Assembly (NCBI GenBank): GCA_949358305.1
Contig: OX442314.1
Coordinates: forward strand, 28,257,118-28,321,117
Direction: 5' to 3'
DNA length: 64,000 bases
From: Strigamia acuminata
Taxonomy: Eukaryota; Arthropoda; Chilopoda; Geophilomorpha; Linotaeniidae
This document shows, in pieces, positions 13,301 to 22,200 of this stretch. The position numbers were made by a program, and so were the translations under genes. The stretch's first letter is position 1. Each line of letters begins with the position of its first letter. Below the pieces are notes generated by a model, which saw nothing but the letters and a program-made list of their open reading frames with translations, was not told where the DNA came from and ran no database searches.

Positions 13301-15397
13301 CTATTGGACCAAATTTTTACTCAAAAAAAATATAAAAAACAACAATAATAATTAATTGAAAATAAAAATAGTTAAAAACCGACCATTTCCATCCCTAAAA
13401 TGAAATATTTTGGCGGTGTTTTCCCTATTTTTCTCCCAATAAAAACCGGTAAAAATACCGAAATAAAGACGGTATTCGGTATTCGGTTTTTTTAAAAAAA
13501 ATACCGGTTATTGATACCGGTAAATACCGGTAGAGAAACCCTAGCTGCATGGCGTTGCAAAGTGGGGCCAGTTTTGAGTCCACGGGCGTGATTCCTTGCT
13601 TGGAAATGTTCAGCCCTAAAAACTGCACGCACGCACGCAAAAACTTGCACTTTTTCCTATTTAATGTTAAATTGGCCTTATTAAATGCACCCAGGAGTTG
13701 GTCCAAGTTGCATAAGTGAGCTGCATTCGTGGCACCAGTCACAGCCGAATCATTGATGAACGGCTGCTTGCTCTCGACTTTCGCGGTCAGTTTGTCCATC
13801 TCGCGCTGGAAAATTGCTGGTGCACTTGAAATCCCATAAAAAAGACGATTTACTGTAAAGAGACCCAAGTGGGTATTAATTGTACACACTTGTTTGCTCT
13901 CTGCATCCAACTCGAGCTGATTGTAGGCGTGATTCATATCTAAAGTAGAATACGTCTCATGTTTGTTAAAAAATTAAATTAATTAATTAAAGTTTTCTAA
14001 AAACAAACATAAAATTACAAACATTAAAATTACTGCTAAAAAAATTAAAAAATAAAAGTAAAAATTTTCACACACACACACACCAGGATTTGAACCTGTG
14101 TTGAAAGATTCCTAGTCCATTGCCTTAACCACTGGACCACAACTACAAACTATTATTGTCTTCATGAAGACAGTCATAAAATTCCTGGATGTAACCATGT
14201 GACCAGAAAACAACTCCAGAAAAAATAGTTCTGGATTAGTGCTCCAGAACTATTTTCCTGGAGTTGTTGCTCAGCAACCAGTTGTTTACCATATCCCTAC
14301 ACACAGCCTTTTCACTCAAAATGTCTACTAGAGCCCCAAAAGAGTACAGATTTGGGATAATTACTATGGTTAATCAGCTGACCAGGGAGATTTAAAAATT
14401 TAGGCAATTATTAAGCTCACTTTAGACATCATTTGGCCAAAATTTGGCCAAAATCTAAAATAACTTATTCATGTGGTTCCCTTGTTAGTATATACCTTAC
14501 TAATTATTATTCATGTGGAAGGTGGTCAGAAATAACGGACAGTCTTGGTAAGGTTAAACTAACAAGTGATTTTATTAATATGCAAAATACATAGGTGGCG
14601 CTGGGGGTACAGCGCCCAAAGAGAACATGGCGGTCACTACACACAAACATGCAGTGAAGCCGAACACAGCAGCTAACTTTTTTTTCTCTAAAAAAATCAA
14701 GTCTAAAAGTGTGGGGTGCGTCTTAGAATCGGGTGCGTTTTAGAATCGATACTGTAATAACAATTTTTGCATGGGTATGTACACTAGTACTTTTAATGAC
14801 AATGGTGTCTGTAGAATGCTGGACTCCAGCATTACAGTAACCAATTACTTGACCAATACATGATTTCCATCCAATTTTATGAAAGTAATAAAAATTAAAT
14901 ACCTGTCTTATCTTTATGTGTTGTAAATTGCTTGAAATGTTGCTTTTCATCCAGAAATCCGTATAATTCTCAACATTGATTGCTTCAGAAATCATTCCTT
15001 TCAGTGGTAGATAACAAAGAAATAATATTTGAAAATCGCCTTTTCCTTTCGAACTTTCATCTAGTTTTTGCCAGTAGTCGGACAAAGAATTGGTATCGAG
15101 GCCAAAGTACATCAGTTCCGGGAATGTCAGTTCACCTATTGGAACATATTCAATTTCAACTTTGAAATGTCCAGCAATGTAGTATTGAATTCTTTCCATT
15201 GTTTGATAACAACAGACGGTGAAACAGACGATCAAAACAACTAACCATACCGCACGGATGAAACCACTCTTTTTTTTGTTGAAAACATTGTCAATAAACT
15301 TCAAACTATCTTTGCCTGACAAGGAAGTTTGCATTTCTTGATGCACAAACCGACGGATATGGCTTCGACGAAACCTAAAAGCATTCACTACAGTCAT
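4311..15397 (-). CDS. Double-unit DEG/ENaC channel, gene 1 (12 exons)
   Basis: Exons in transcript order: 15397-14903, 9282-9165, 9098-9022, 8945-8856, 8765-8662, 8600-8422, 8359-7683, 6639-6564, 6497-6412, 5163-5062, 5009-4903, 4710-4311. They sum to 2511 nt, 836 aa plus stop, with GT-AG borders and compatible phases. Unit A: TM1a at about 46-70, ectodomain with ECGCLRPCEQ, TM2a with FGGNLGFSLGFSLLS at about 395-409 (filter GFS). A Lys-rich linker of about 40 residues leads to TM1b at about 464-485. Unit B has the CY(x)SD region, DCGCDPPCEEQ and TM2b with GNSFALMLGLSILA at about 798-811 (filter GLS). The family forms cation channels at the plasma membrane, gated by ligand, proton or force. 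The N-terminal His-Gly gating motif is SG here. Intron 1 holds a Gypsy element. The start Met is conserved in gene 2. Ligand and partners are unknown. Confidence 0.88.
5243..5719. mobile_element. MITE with 29-bp perfect TIRs, TA target duplication
   Basis: GAGAGTTTGCGGGATGCATT begins the left end and its reverse complement closes the right end (perfect for about 29 bp). TA flanks both sides (5241-5242, 5720-5721). No coding capacity. A second, imperfect copy of the terminal motif lies internally near 5611-5640. TA duplication and short TIRs suggest a Tc1/mariner-type non-autonomous element. It sits in the intron of gene 1 between exons 9 and 10. Confidence 0.85.
6725..7180 (+). repeat. Diverged solo LTR related to the large Gypsy element
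   Basis: It begins TGTGACGGTTAC, followed about 45 bp later by AATAGATGGCGCT. Both also occur, in the same order, at the transcriptional start of the 1590-bp LTRs at 41955 and 54355 (read on minus there). It contains a 44-bp tandem repeat (starts 7023, 7067, 7111) built on GTCCTGTGTATCCAGTT, also found in diverged form inside the large LTR. Each 44-bp unit has a small hairpin (GTTCTCT/AAGAGAAC). The right end is uncertain. It lies in intron 7 of gene 1. Confidence 0.55.
7329..7578. mobile_element. MITE with about 37-bp TIRs, nested in an older repeat
   Basis: CTCTGGCCATGTGTAAGTTT at 7331 is matched by its reverse complement ending at 7576, and the inverted match continues inward through the GGCTCGGAGTTAG motif. 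TA borders both ends. The flanks (GAATTTACCGCTAA on the left, AACATGTAGCATTGACAAATGCGGGTTT on the right) recur in inverted order at about 23105-23190, so the MITE sits inside an older dispersed repeat. Confidence 0.8.
7683..8359 (-). other. Fusion exon 7 of gene 1: TM2 of unit A joined to TM1 of unit B
   Basis: One uninterrupted 677-nt exon (acceptor after TTTTTGATAG, donor TCT|GTAAGT) encodes the pre-TM2 helix and TM2 of the first unit (FGGNLGF..GFSLLSLIEI), the cytoplasmic linker (KAGIKKKIIKQ...), the second TM1 (LQSALNIFLIFTSAILAVYV) and the start of the second ectodomain (LYLPNLIACKD). The same exon is 677 nt in gene 2 (37007-37683) and gene 3 (62238-62914). Since both membrane segments share an exon, the units cannot be two separately spliced neighbouring genes. 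Confidence 0.92.
9701..10455. mobile_element. Foldback element with about 314-bp inverted arms
   Basis: TACAAGGTGTCCCAAATGAA at 9701 is mirrored at 10436-10455, and the match continues with few differences for about 314 bp (9701-10014 versus 10142-10455). The unpaired centre is about 127 bp. TA lies on both sides (9699-9700 and 10456-10457). No ORF. It interrupts the left LTR of Gypsy A, so it is younger than that element. Confidence 0.85.
10734..13965 (-). pseudogene. Gypsy A pol remnant: RT (part), RNase H, integrase
   Basis: Read on minus, pol begins within RT (STLDMNHAYNQLELD) and runs to 13552, is interrupted by a hAT-like element, and resumes in the same frame from 12744. The RT active site reads FIND where YIDD is expected, so one catalytic Asp is lost. 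RNase H (TVDASPVG), the H2C2 finger (HAGHFG..CDVC) and the integrase acids (HLDFAGP, HLDNGPQ, NGAVEGF) are readable. A TGA near 11036 interrupts the C-terminal HADQL segment, and the frame then stays open to 10734 with a Pro-rich tail. Non-functional. Confidence 0.9.
12745..13543. mobile_element. Non-autonomous hAT-like element
   Basis: The ends are TAGGGTTTCTC and GAGAAACCCTA, an 11-bp perfect TIR. A perfect 8-bp duplication GCTGCATG lies at 12737-12744 and 13544-13551, the length typical of hAT. Subterminal ACCGGTA/TACCGGT motifs repeat near both ends, as is usual for hAT transposase binding sites. It carries no transposase. The pol reading frame is continuous on either side, which confirms the borders. 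Confidence 0.9.
13966..14482 (-). repeat. Solo arm of the tRNA-Ser-carrying foldback family
   Basis: This stretch matches one arm of the large palindrome at 23201-24999: an AT-rich segment, the tRNA-Ser-like unit, then ACTATTATTGTCTTCATGAAGACAGTCAT, after which it diverges. It stands where the 5' internal part of Gypsy A should be, so it either replaced that part or inserted into it. Confidence 0.6.
14077..14146 (-). repeat. tRNA-Ser-derived sequence, copy 1
   Basis: Minus strand reads GTAGTTGTGGTCCAGTGG, then TTAAGGCAATGGACTAG and GGTTCAAATCC. These match box A and box B of animal tRNA-Ser. The long variable arm is missing and the acceptor and anticodon stems are mispaired, so this is a derived pol III promoter-like sequence and not a working tRNA gene. 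Confidence 0.7.
14483..14671 (-). repeat. Right (5') LTR of Gypsy A
   Basis: TGTTAGTATATACC...CACAGCA, 189 bp. It is nearly the same as 10456-10634 (for example the shared GTGATTTTATTAATATGCAA and GGTGGCGCTG segments), with a handful of substitutions, so this element is older than the two elements with identical LTRs. Confidence 0.75.
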
Positions 15398-17284
15398 TTT
15401 GCATCAAAATCTACCGTGATAATGAGAATGACAACCTTGGACAAACTCATATTAACGCTCAACCTACAATTTTTAATTATAGTTTACATTTCTGTATGAA
15501 AATCAATTGGTGTCTTTTGCATAAAGAAATCAATAAATATAAATAATTCATTTCTTTTAAAATTCAGCTGCATTGAGAACATGAATTGAAAATTCTCAGA
15601 GTTGATTTTTTTTTATAGTCAGTACATAAATAACTAAGAAACTGTATTTCTTCGAATTAAAGTCGTCCTCGGTTAAAAGTCATGACAAAAATTCAGTTTG
15701 TGGAATACAAGTCACTGTCGATTCAGAATTTCACAAAAACAATTACTTACTGGTTCATGTAATTTCTTCTCTTTCTCGGGTCCCTCGCGATTCATTGTAA
15801 CGAGGTTCGACTGTATATCGTACAAGTGAAACACAAAATTTTATTAATTATAGTGAGTGTGTAGATACGTAATGTAGTCAGTGATCGATATGTTTATCAA
15901 TAATTCAAATTTAAATTTAAATTTTTTTCTATCAGAAACGTAAAAAGTAATAATTATACGCTGAGGTGCATATTTTAATTTTGTCACAAACATTGGAGAT
16001 AATTATACAATATCATAATTATTAGTTTTACACACGAGAGAGATCGGCACCACCCATCTCTGCTCAGTGCTCACCTCCCAGTCAGCCAATCCCGTTGCTC
16101 CATCTATTTCCACCACCAGACCGCGCGAAATTCAATTTCGCCATTTGTGGTGCATGTTTTTTTATCGCCGTTAACACGTGTCGTATTGATTGAAAACAAC
16201 TATTCAAGGTAAAATCCATTTTTTGATTATATTTTCTATTTTTTTTTTCATGATGTTTCACAATTTTTTTAATGAAATATTCGTTTCTTTGATGTTGTAT
16301 GCAATTTCATTTCGATTTTTGAAAAAACATTAGATTTTTTTAATCAGTTTACGAATACATTAACGTGGGTGAAACTCGCAACGAAACGGATGATAAATCA
16401 GCTCCAGTAGAACTACCCCCAAAAGAGTCGCCACAGTTACCAACATTATCATCTCCGGTTATATTGAAACCTTTATTACCGTTGACAATGTTGCCTGTAA
16501 TCAAGGACATTTAAGTGTAAATTATTATCTCTAGACAAACTAAAGCCGCTGAGTGGATTAATGTTGTTAATTTTGGCCAAGAGTTCAGCCAAGAGTGTTG
16601 TTGTGTATAACTTGAATGATTATAAACTCACATGACACTTAATAGTTTTATGTAATCTCTAAACCAAGTCTAGTGACATGTCTAAAAAACTTGACTTGAT
16701 GACATGCAAATAAAATGGCGACTGCCAGGTAATAGTTTAATTTATCCTGTGTGGATACTTCTATAACATGAAAGATGCCGATCGCGACTGGCGTAAACAC
16801 AAAGATGGCGCATACTTTTATTTACTGCCCTTTCGTGGCATTTGTTTCGAGGGTATGCCAAAAACGTATGCTCATACATATACGCTGAGCATGTGCAATG
16901 ACATTCCTACGTTTTCGCTTTTTAATGCATTTAATCAGCAGTTCCTCTCTTTTCTGAGCCTTCCTAATCGCGCAACTCGCCATTCAGTTCGTAAAACATC
17001 TACTGTGAAAAAAATTTCAAAATAGAATAAGCTTGAAGTTTTTATTTATCTGAAAGTGTGCCTAGAGCCTATGAATAAGAGGCATTCTATCTTATTAATT
17101 ATATCTGTTCCACAAGTGCCAATATTGTGCTAAGTCGAATAATTAAAACAAAGTGATTACAATGTTCAAGTTTTAAAAAAATAAATCTCACTCGCACTTA
17201 AATGTTAACAATTTTTAAAAGCTCTTTCAATTATAAAAAATTGTGAATATTTCAAAATAAAAAAGTAAACTTATTCAATAAATA
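15398..17284. other. 5' flank of gene 1 and intergenic DNA; no firm gene
   Basis: Bases 15398-16015 resemble 40226-40810 upstream of gene 2 (shared motifs such as TTGGTGTCTT, GTATTTCTTCGAATTAAAGTCG and TAATTATACG), so they probably hold the promoter and 5' UTR. Beyond that the copies diverge. A weak exon-like pair occurs on plus: a donor ATTCAAG|GTAAAATC at 16208, then after TTTTTTAATCAG an open stretch at about 16349-16514 ending in TAA. I do not recognise it and would not call a gene. An 85-codon open frame at 16768-17025 has no recognisable domain. Confidence 0.4.
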
Positions 17285-17286
17285 GT

Positions 17287-17317
<31 letters not shown>

Positions 17318-18600
17318 TTTGATCGCACTCCAAAGGAGTAAAAAGAAATGAGACACAAGTATGATACAATGATACAATGATACAATATTGTATCATTGTA
17401 TCATTGTATCATTGTATCATATGATACAATGATTATTGAACTGATAATAAGTGACGATGTAGACGCCGATGGAAATGGCGGCAATGAGACGCACACATAG
17501 CTGACGAACATTCAAGGGCAGAGGAACGAAGCTCGATGGGGAGATTGTTCCAAGACGAGAAACAACGAAATGGGTACGATTTCGACAAATATGCAGTGAT
17601 ATGCGTGGCAGGTTCAAACATGTGTCTACGAGTGGTGCGAACGAAGGCCTCCGGGTGGTATTGGTTGGTGATGAAATGTGCGGGATGAGCAGGGTCGCGG
17701 AGAGCATCACACAATGATGACAAATCAAAGAGGAGCAGTAGGTTGACCAATGACAATATCTTATGTTTTCTGCAGTGCGGTGTGATGTGGTCGTACCTCG
17801 GGATTTTAAAGGCGAAACGAAGCACGAGGTTATATGCAGTAATGAGGGGGATTTTAAATCTATGAGGGGACGAATTCCAAATCGGGGAAGCATACGTGAT
17901 TTTAGGATGAATTTTGGTTTTAATATACGTTGACAATTCAGGCTGGGACAAAACTCGACGGAGTTTGTTAACAATGAAGCCTGACCGGGAGAGGAATTTT
18001 GTAAGGAGAGATATGTGTGGGGCAAATGTCAAGTGGGGGTCTAAGGTAAGACCAAGAATGGAAACCGAGTCGGTGGGGTTGGAGGACCGAGCATTAGGAA
18101 CTCGTTTGAAAGTGACAATATTGGTTTTAGAGGGGTTGAGGCACATATCATGAGACGTATACCAGTCAGTTAGAATGGAGATGTCGGCTGAAAAGAGGTC
18201 GGAGGAAACGATATTAAGGTTTGATGGAGTCGTGCGGGACAGAAAATTGTCATCAACGAACGAACGAATGCTGGAAGTCAGTGGAAGATCCAGAACAGGA
18301 TTGGAGACAATGTTGTACAGCAAAGGTCCGAGCACAGAGCCTTGGGTCACACCACGGGTAGAAGGAAACACAGTCTTTTTGGGGTCAGAGGCAATTTGGC
18401 ATGACCGGTTGGAGAGGTACGACGAAAACAGTGTCAGCGGGATAGGACCAATGGAGAGCTTTTCCAACGAAGAGAGGGTATGGGAGTGAGACGGGGTATC
18501 AAAAGCCTTGGATACATCAGTTTTCGCAATGTGAACATGACGATGGGAGTCACAGCCACGAACGATTACGAAGTAAAGAGTAAAGATGAGCTTCAGGGCG
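17285..18600 (-). mobile_element. 5'-truncated non-LTR retrotransposon with RT remnant
   Basis: Minus-strand frame encodes RT motif A (DVSKAFD), motif B (TRGVTQGSVLGPLL), motif C (SFVDDN, both Asp kept) and the thumb and C-terminal region, ending LHRHLLSVQ at 17433. The element ends in an (AAAT)n tail at about 17285-17320. Just inside the tail is an inverted array of GATACAAT units (17361-17432) that can form a hairpin. An ATG-initiated frame from 18647 would include about 17 codons of flanking host DNA, so that start is spurious. The matching place downstream of gene 3 (about 57560-57600) has the flanks joined without the element. Confidence 0.8.
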
Positions 18601-19274
18601 TAAATAGCATAAATATAATGTGACACTAAACAAACATTAAATACCATACGTCTAAATTGATCAAGTTAACAACGTTTTTGAGTCAATGAACAGAAGAAGA
18701 AAATTCAATCAAAAGATGAAGAAATATGGAAATATACAAGTTAATAATTACGGTAATAAGCATTCAATACTAGTATAGAATTACTAGGTGCATTCAGATT
18801 GATTAAGCAAAGACTTGAAATTTACTTTCATGAATAAAAAGGTAAGTTTATAGACAATTACTGACACAACTGCTTGCTTAAAGTTAATCAAAATAAATGG
18901 ACTAACTTAAGCAAAATATGATTTAAAAGTACCATATCTGGATAGAAAAACGAGGTTATCAACTTAGTGCAGTCAAGCAGATTTTTCTGAACCAATTTGA
19001 ACTACTAAAATTTTAAATGATTAGACAAGCATTAATATTCTAAAAGTTTCTTTAAATATTAAACAGTTTAAACAACATTCTAGTTTTGTAGACACAATTC
19101 AGTGAAGGGGGGGGGGTCCCCACTTCAAAATTAGTGTGTTGTACTAAAAATATAGTTATTTCTATCTACAAATTGTTTCAGTCAGTGCAACTACTAGATA
19201 AACAGTGTGTAAATAATTGATAATTAGTAATTGGAGAGCAGCATTTTACGTAACTTCAGATTTGATGCTCTGAT
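18601..19274. other. Downstream flank of gene 2, shared with gene 3
   Basis: No gene. The stretch resembles 57590-58520 downstream of gene 3 (shared AACAACGTTTTTGAGT and AAGCAGATTTTTCT blocks), so the duplicated unit includes 3' flanking DNA. A run of about 10 G lies near 19108. Confidence 0.6.
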
Positions 19275-22200
19275 TTAGTATCTGGTTTTTTTAACTCGAG
19301 AATATGATGGGAAATGTGCTTTTATATTTATTCCGAGTACCATAAACTGATTTACTGTCTTTTGCAATAATTCTGGAATTGCTAGAATTGAAAGGCCAAG
19401 CATTAGTGCAAAAGAATTTCCAATATCGCAACACAGTCCAACTGCAGTGTAGGATAATATTTGTGTAATCTGTTCAATTATGTTATTCATTGGAATTAAA
19501 CCAAGAACCTTGAGTGGAAGTAATTCAGGATGTTGAATGTACACATAAGTGTCAAATATTTGTTCTTCGCAAAGTGGATGGCATCCACAGTCTTTCGTTA
19601 CGTCAACTTTTATGGAATTCTTCATGAATAGTTGTAATGAAGAAATTGCTTCTTCAGCATTTGCACAGATATTATTTGTTACATTATCCAAAAATGGTAG
19701 CCTAAAATTATAAAGACTTATTACAATCCGGTGCAGTAACTCATGATGCCTTCCCCTTCGACTTTCCCCATGGACCTCCTCCGAGTCCTCTTGAACCAGC
19801 CCGAAAGAATTGGCCACCTTTCACTCCCTAAGATGGGTATTTTTTGACCCAGATTCTGCGCATGCGCAAAATCCGGGTTTTAGGGAATTCCGAACATCTA
19901 GCAAATGGGGTTAGATTGTCTATTCATGTAGTGAACGCCATATGGACGTGGTGGACATGATTGACATTAGCGGAGCCTGCTGATGATCATAATTTTTGAC
20001 CTTTGGATTCCTAAGATGGGTCTTTTTTGACCCAGTTAAACTGAGTTCAAATTATAGAAAAACATAAAAAATTAAAAAAATTTCAACTGTGGTATAGTGT
20101 CTGGTGATGTTTCAAAGGAATAGTCACCAAAAATCAGATAAAAAAAAATTATTAAAATAATAATTTTTTTAAAACGGGGTCACAAAATGACCCATCTCAG
20201 GGTTGGAAGGGTTAATGTTTGTAAACTTAGATTCTAATTTAACCAAGAACTTGAAAAAAAAATTAGAGATAGACACACGACAGTCTTATTTTGCAGTCTG
20301 ATGTCACCCTGATTAATGGTGTAAGCCAGTGCAGCCCTGAATTGTGGGAAAGAATTTTTATTTCTAACTCTAGTACTCCTGGACTTTGATGGCCCAAGTA
20401 GCAACATGCTCACATTCAAATCTGTAAAGAATTACGACTCACTTGCATCGAACAAAATTATGAATCATTTTTTTATAACAATCATCCTGGCATCGTTTGT
20501 ATTTGTCATGGTCAAGACAAGGTTGTGCTCGTAAATTTAATCGAACAATCTAAAAAAGAGCAAATGTATCAAGAGTTTATGTGTAATAAACTGATGTATT
20601 ACTTTAATCATTTTAAATGTAATAATGACAAAGGTGTTATCTACAACATTTCTTCTACTTCTGAGAATTGATGGTATTTCAGCATCATTTTGTCGAAAGT
20701 ATATCTACAAAAGAAATTACAATTACCAACAATTTCTACATTTACACATGTAACTAAACATAACCGCAGTACAAGTACACCTGAGAAACCCGTCCATCTA
20801 AACAGTTTACCATTAACCATGACTTTCCCTGAAACTTATACATTACGTTACGTTTTCCACATACTCTCAGTGGTGAAAAATATTATAAAGAACAGTCACC
20901 ATAACCAATCTGTACTGAAGGACTATTACAGAATTGATCAAAACATACATGACGGCACACTGATCTGTTTAGTCTTGTAGTCAGTTTGATTAAGATCTGG
21001 AATAGCAGATATTGGTAGCAACTATTCTAACCAGATTTTTTGAATTGAATATTCCATTCTTTTATTATCATTTTTACCGTACCGAATACTTAAAATTGCA
21101 ACAACATTTTTCAGTTCTCTTTTAACTGAATTGTAGCTAAATAATGGTCGAATGTAGAATCATATCTTAACACCATGATTCATTACGTACTTTATTTTGT
21201 TATCTTTAAAAAATTATATGAAAATTGGTCATGACATGAACTTTGTTTTGACCAATATTCCATTTATTTGGCAAGAAGTTGTACATTACTTCATACTCAT
21301 GCTGATTACATATTTGACCTGCCAATGGTCGCAGACTAAAAAATATTAGTGAGCCAACTCCGGCAAATTGCAGTGGTGCTGCAATAAGATAATGCTCGCA
21401 TTAATATTTTATGTACAATTTATATAAAATGTCTATTTATCTACCGATGTCAGATTGAAAGCATGTTCCAGTTGGCATAGCTATTTTACTCCATGTTACA
21501 TTAGTTCTTACTCCCGCACCCTGAAAAAACATTTATGATCAACTATGATCAATCTAGGTTACGTTTGATGCACCGGTACAGCAGATCCTCAACTTAATGT
21601 AATGGTGTGAAATAAAGGAGTACTACTCAGTTTGATTGCTTGTTAACAAGTGGTCTTTATTATTTTCTCCTCAAACGGCTTTGTCATTGGCCTTGACATT
21701 ACCGCCCTCTAGTGGGCTATTGCGACACTACATCCCTCCCCCCAATACATCTTTGAGAGACATTACAATACAATAAATTCGAGGAAAGACCATCAGATCA
21801 CACAATACATAAAATATCATTAAAGATAGATTTTCACATCACATACAATTTCACTATTTCTTCTTTCCTCGAGACGTCGATACAAAGTTCCCGTGCCATG
21901 CAGGTGTCGATCTTTGCGACTTCCGTAAAGCCACCGGTGGTTCAGCTTGTTGTGGCGGCTCAACATGAAGCATCAGCTCGGCTTGGGGTATCTGTTCTCT
22001 CTGGGGTCTCAATTCCTCATCAAGCAACGGCACAAGTTCAGTTTGGAGCGTCGGCACCAGCTCGACTTGGAGTGTCGGCTCCATCTCCTCCTCCTCAGCC
22101 ACCTCCCTCTCCACGACAACTTTCTCATCCATCTCCTCCTCATACTCCCGACCATTCCTCTCCTTCCCTCCTTCAGGTTGTCCATGTATCCTTTTAAAGA

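Larger units (their letters stand above)
9696..14671 (-). mobile_element. Decayed Gypsy-type LTR element (A) in intron 1 of gene 1
   Basis: Two short related LTRs (left 9696-10634 including a nested foldback, right 14483-14671) enclose a minus-strand pol remnant. GCTAA flanks both sides (9691-9695 and 14672-14676), consistent with a 5-bp target duplication. A purine-rich tract (minus strand, adjoining 10635) precedes the left, 3' LTR. The 5' internal part (primer site, gag, protease) is missing and replaced by a foldback arm at 13966-14482. The element is broken by stops and a hAT-like insertion. Confidence 0.75.

Noticed and set aside
16768-17025. 85-codon ORF between genes 1 and 2
   Set aside because: No domain, no splice context or promoter that I can support, and no copy in the homologous flanks of the other genes.
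17361-17432. CRISPR-like or regulatory array of GATACAAT
   Set aside because: The units are contiguous with no spacers and invert midway; this is a microsatellite at a retrotransposon 3' end.
18601-18647. ATG at 18647 as the true start of the RT protein
   Set aside because: The first codons match the host sequence found downstream of gene 3, so the Met comes from flanking DNA next to a 5'-truncated element.
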